From Bacillota bacterium (GTDB lineage Bacteria > Bacillota > Clostridia > Peptostreptococcales > Acidaminobacteraceae), in assembly GCA_025210655.1 (NCBI GenBank), contig JAOARG010000034.1, positions 1 to 64,000 of the forward strand: a stretch of DNA of 64,000 bases. The letters run 5' to 3'. This document shows, in pieces, positions 63,369 through 64,000 of this stretch. A model generated the notes under the pieces. That model saw nothing but the letters and a program-made list of their open reading frames with translations, did no database searches and was not told where the DNA came from. How positions within the stretch are numbered: the first letter of the stretch is position 1; every line of letters starts with the position of its first letter. Both the position numbers and the translations under genes were made by a program.

Positions 63369-64000
63369 CTATTTTTCAAAACTCTTTTGAACACTTTTCA
63401 TCATCTCTATTATAGGTAAATCATACGGACACCTCGGCTCACACTTACCACAGGCAATACAGTCATGGGCAGATATTTTTTGTCCATTATACCTAGTTTT
63501 AGCCCATTCCTCAAGATTGTATCTTTTTAAGTATCCCTCAAGTAAGAACTGTGCTGGTATATCTATGCCTTTAACACAAGGCATGCAGTAACCACATCTT
63601 CTACAGAATTGATTTCCCATCTCATCTTTTAGTTTATTTATTTCTGCTGTTTCTTCCTGAGTAAGTGGCTCTATCTTTGAACCCACAGCACTGTTTCCCG
63701 CTACTTGTTCAAGACTATCCATACCAGGTATTGCACTTGTTATATTTTCATTGTTTATAATATATTTAAGGGATAGTTCTCCATTTTCTATTGCTCCACC
63801 TGCCATAGGTTTCATAATAATAATACCTAAATCTAGTTTATTTGCCTTTTCAAATAATTTCAATCCTTGAACCTCTACTGGATTAAATGGAAACTGTATG
63901 GTTCCAAATTTATCATGGTCCCTATCTACTATCTTTTCTAAAAGTTCTGCGTTATGGCTTGTAATTCCTATATGGCCTATTTTGCCAGCTTCAACTGCCT
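63369..64000 (-). CDS. Aldo/keto reductase with C-terminal ferredoxin domain (partial)
   Basis: The reading frame runs to the window edge, so the N-terminal half lies outside; the ATG-like position at 63863 is really an internal TTG codon. The visible part holds the end of the aldo/keto reductase barrel (GHIGITSHNAELL, then FPFNPVEVQG and KPMAGGAIENGE). Then come two cysteine motifs: CRRCGYCMPCVKGIDIP and CIACGKCEPRCPYDLPI. These bind one or two 4Fe-4S clusters. Such fusions are common in anaerobes and are thought to link carbonyl reduction to ferredoxin-type electron transfer. Confidence 0.92.
   Translation of the reverse strand, partial: AVEAGKIGHIGITSHNAELLEKIVDRDHDKFGTIQFPFNPVEVQGLKLFEKANKLDLGIIIMKPMAGGAIENGELSLKYIINNENITSAIPGMDSLEQVAGNSAVGSKIEPLTQEETAEINKLKDEMGNQFCRRCGYCMPCVKGIDIPAQFLLEGYLKRYNLEEWAKTRYNGQKISAHDCIACGKCEPRCPYDLPIIEMMKSVQKSFEK

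Overview
The window is low-G+C DNA (roughly 70% A+T by eye) with strong GGAGG-type ribosome binding sites and many Rho-independent terminators. Gene content points to a motile, Gram-positive, probably anaerobic and spore-forming member of the Clostridia: flagellar hook genes, an S-layer-homology protein, cohesin/dockerin proteins, a GerMN-domain protein, a DUF1847 protein, a radical SAM enzyme, Fe-S Old Yellow Enzymes and an Fe-S aldo/keto reductase. No rRNA, tRNA, CRISPR array or transposase gene was seen. The species cannot be named from the sequence alone.

Layout. 1-5 kb: tandem long-hairpin repeats, flgE and flgD, a striking chain of about twelve hairpins (candidate structured RNA), then a two-component system. 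5-15 kb: lipoprotein, secreted amidase, HAD hydrolase, two AraC regulators, an HxlR regulator divergent from a flavin reductase with three GTACT dyads between them, a DUF1059 protein, a large secreted protein, a 99-bp tandem structured repeat, and yaaA. 15-24 kb: chemoreceptor, formate/nitrite-type channel, YwbE, an Fe-S flavoenzyme divergent from a second HxlR regulator, AEC permease, STAS-like protein and radical SAM protein. 24-31 kb: REP-like mobile palindromic elements around a duplicated membrane-gene pair, a TetR/esterase/fatty-acid-desaturase cluster with a 20-bp operator, a PNPOx-like protein and a second Old Yellow Enzyme. 30-35 kb: two diguanylate cyclases flanking an acetyltransferase.

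35-47 kb is accessory and partly decayed: CPBP protease/TetR pair, gene remnants, a truncated sigma-I-like gene, paired secreted RTX-like proteins separated by a REP-like element, an SLH protein with a degenerate transglutaminase-like region, and DUF1835 and RQC-minor proteins. 47-50 kb has a PD-(D/E)XK nuclease convergent with a RelA/SpoT synthetase. 50-53 kb has two tandem SPRY-cohesin-dockerin proteins with nearly identical 3' halves. 53-64 kb has an acetyltransferase, a solo AAA ATPase, an alpha/beta hydrolase, a HIT protein, a 23S rRNA m5U methyltransferase (with the fossil C-terminus of a second one nearby), a GerMN protein, a DUF1847 protein, an HBM chemoreceptor and a partial aldo/keto reductase.

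The most distinctive feature is the density of structured repeats. At least five families are present: 127-bp long hairpins, 99-bp tandem units, GGGTCAGGCC-ended palindromic elements, a 160-bp module placed after gene ends, and the GTTAAGC-linked hairpin chain. The strongest candidates for something undescribed are the hairpin chain at 2297-2727, the SPRY-cohesin-dockerin pair and the nuclease/RelA-SpoT neighbourhood.
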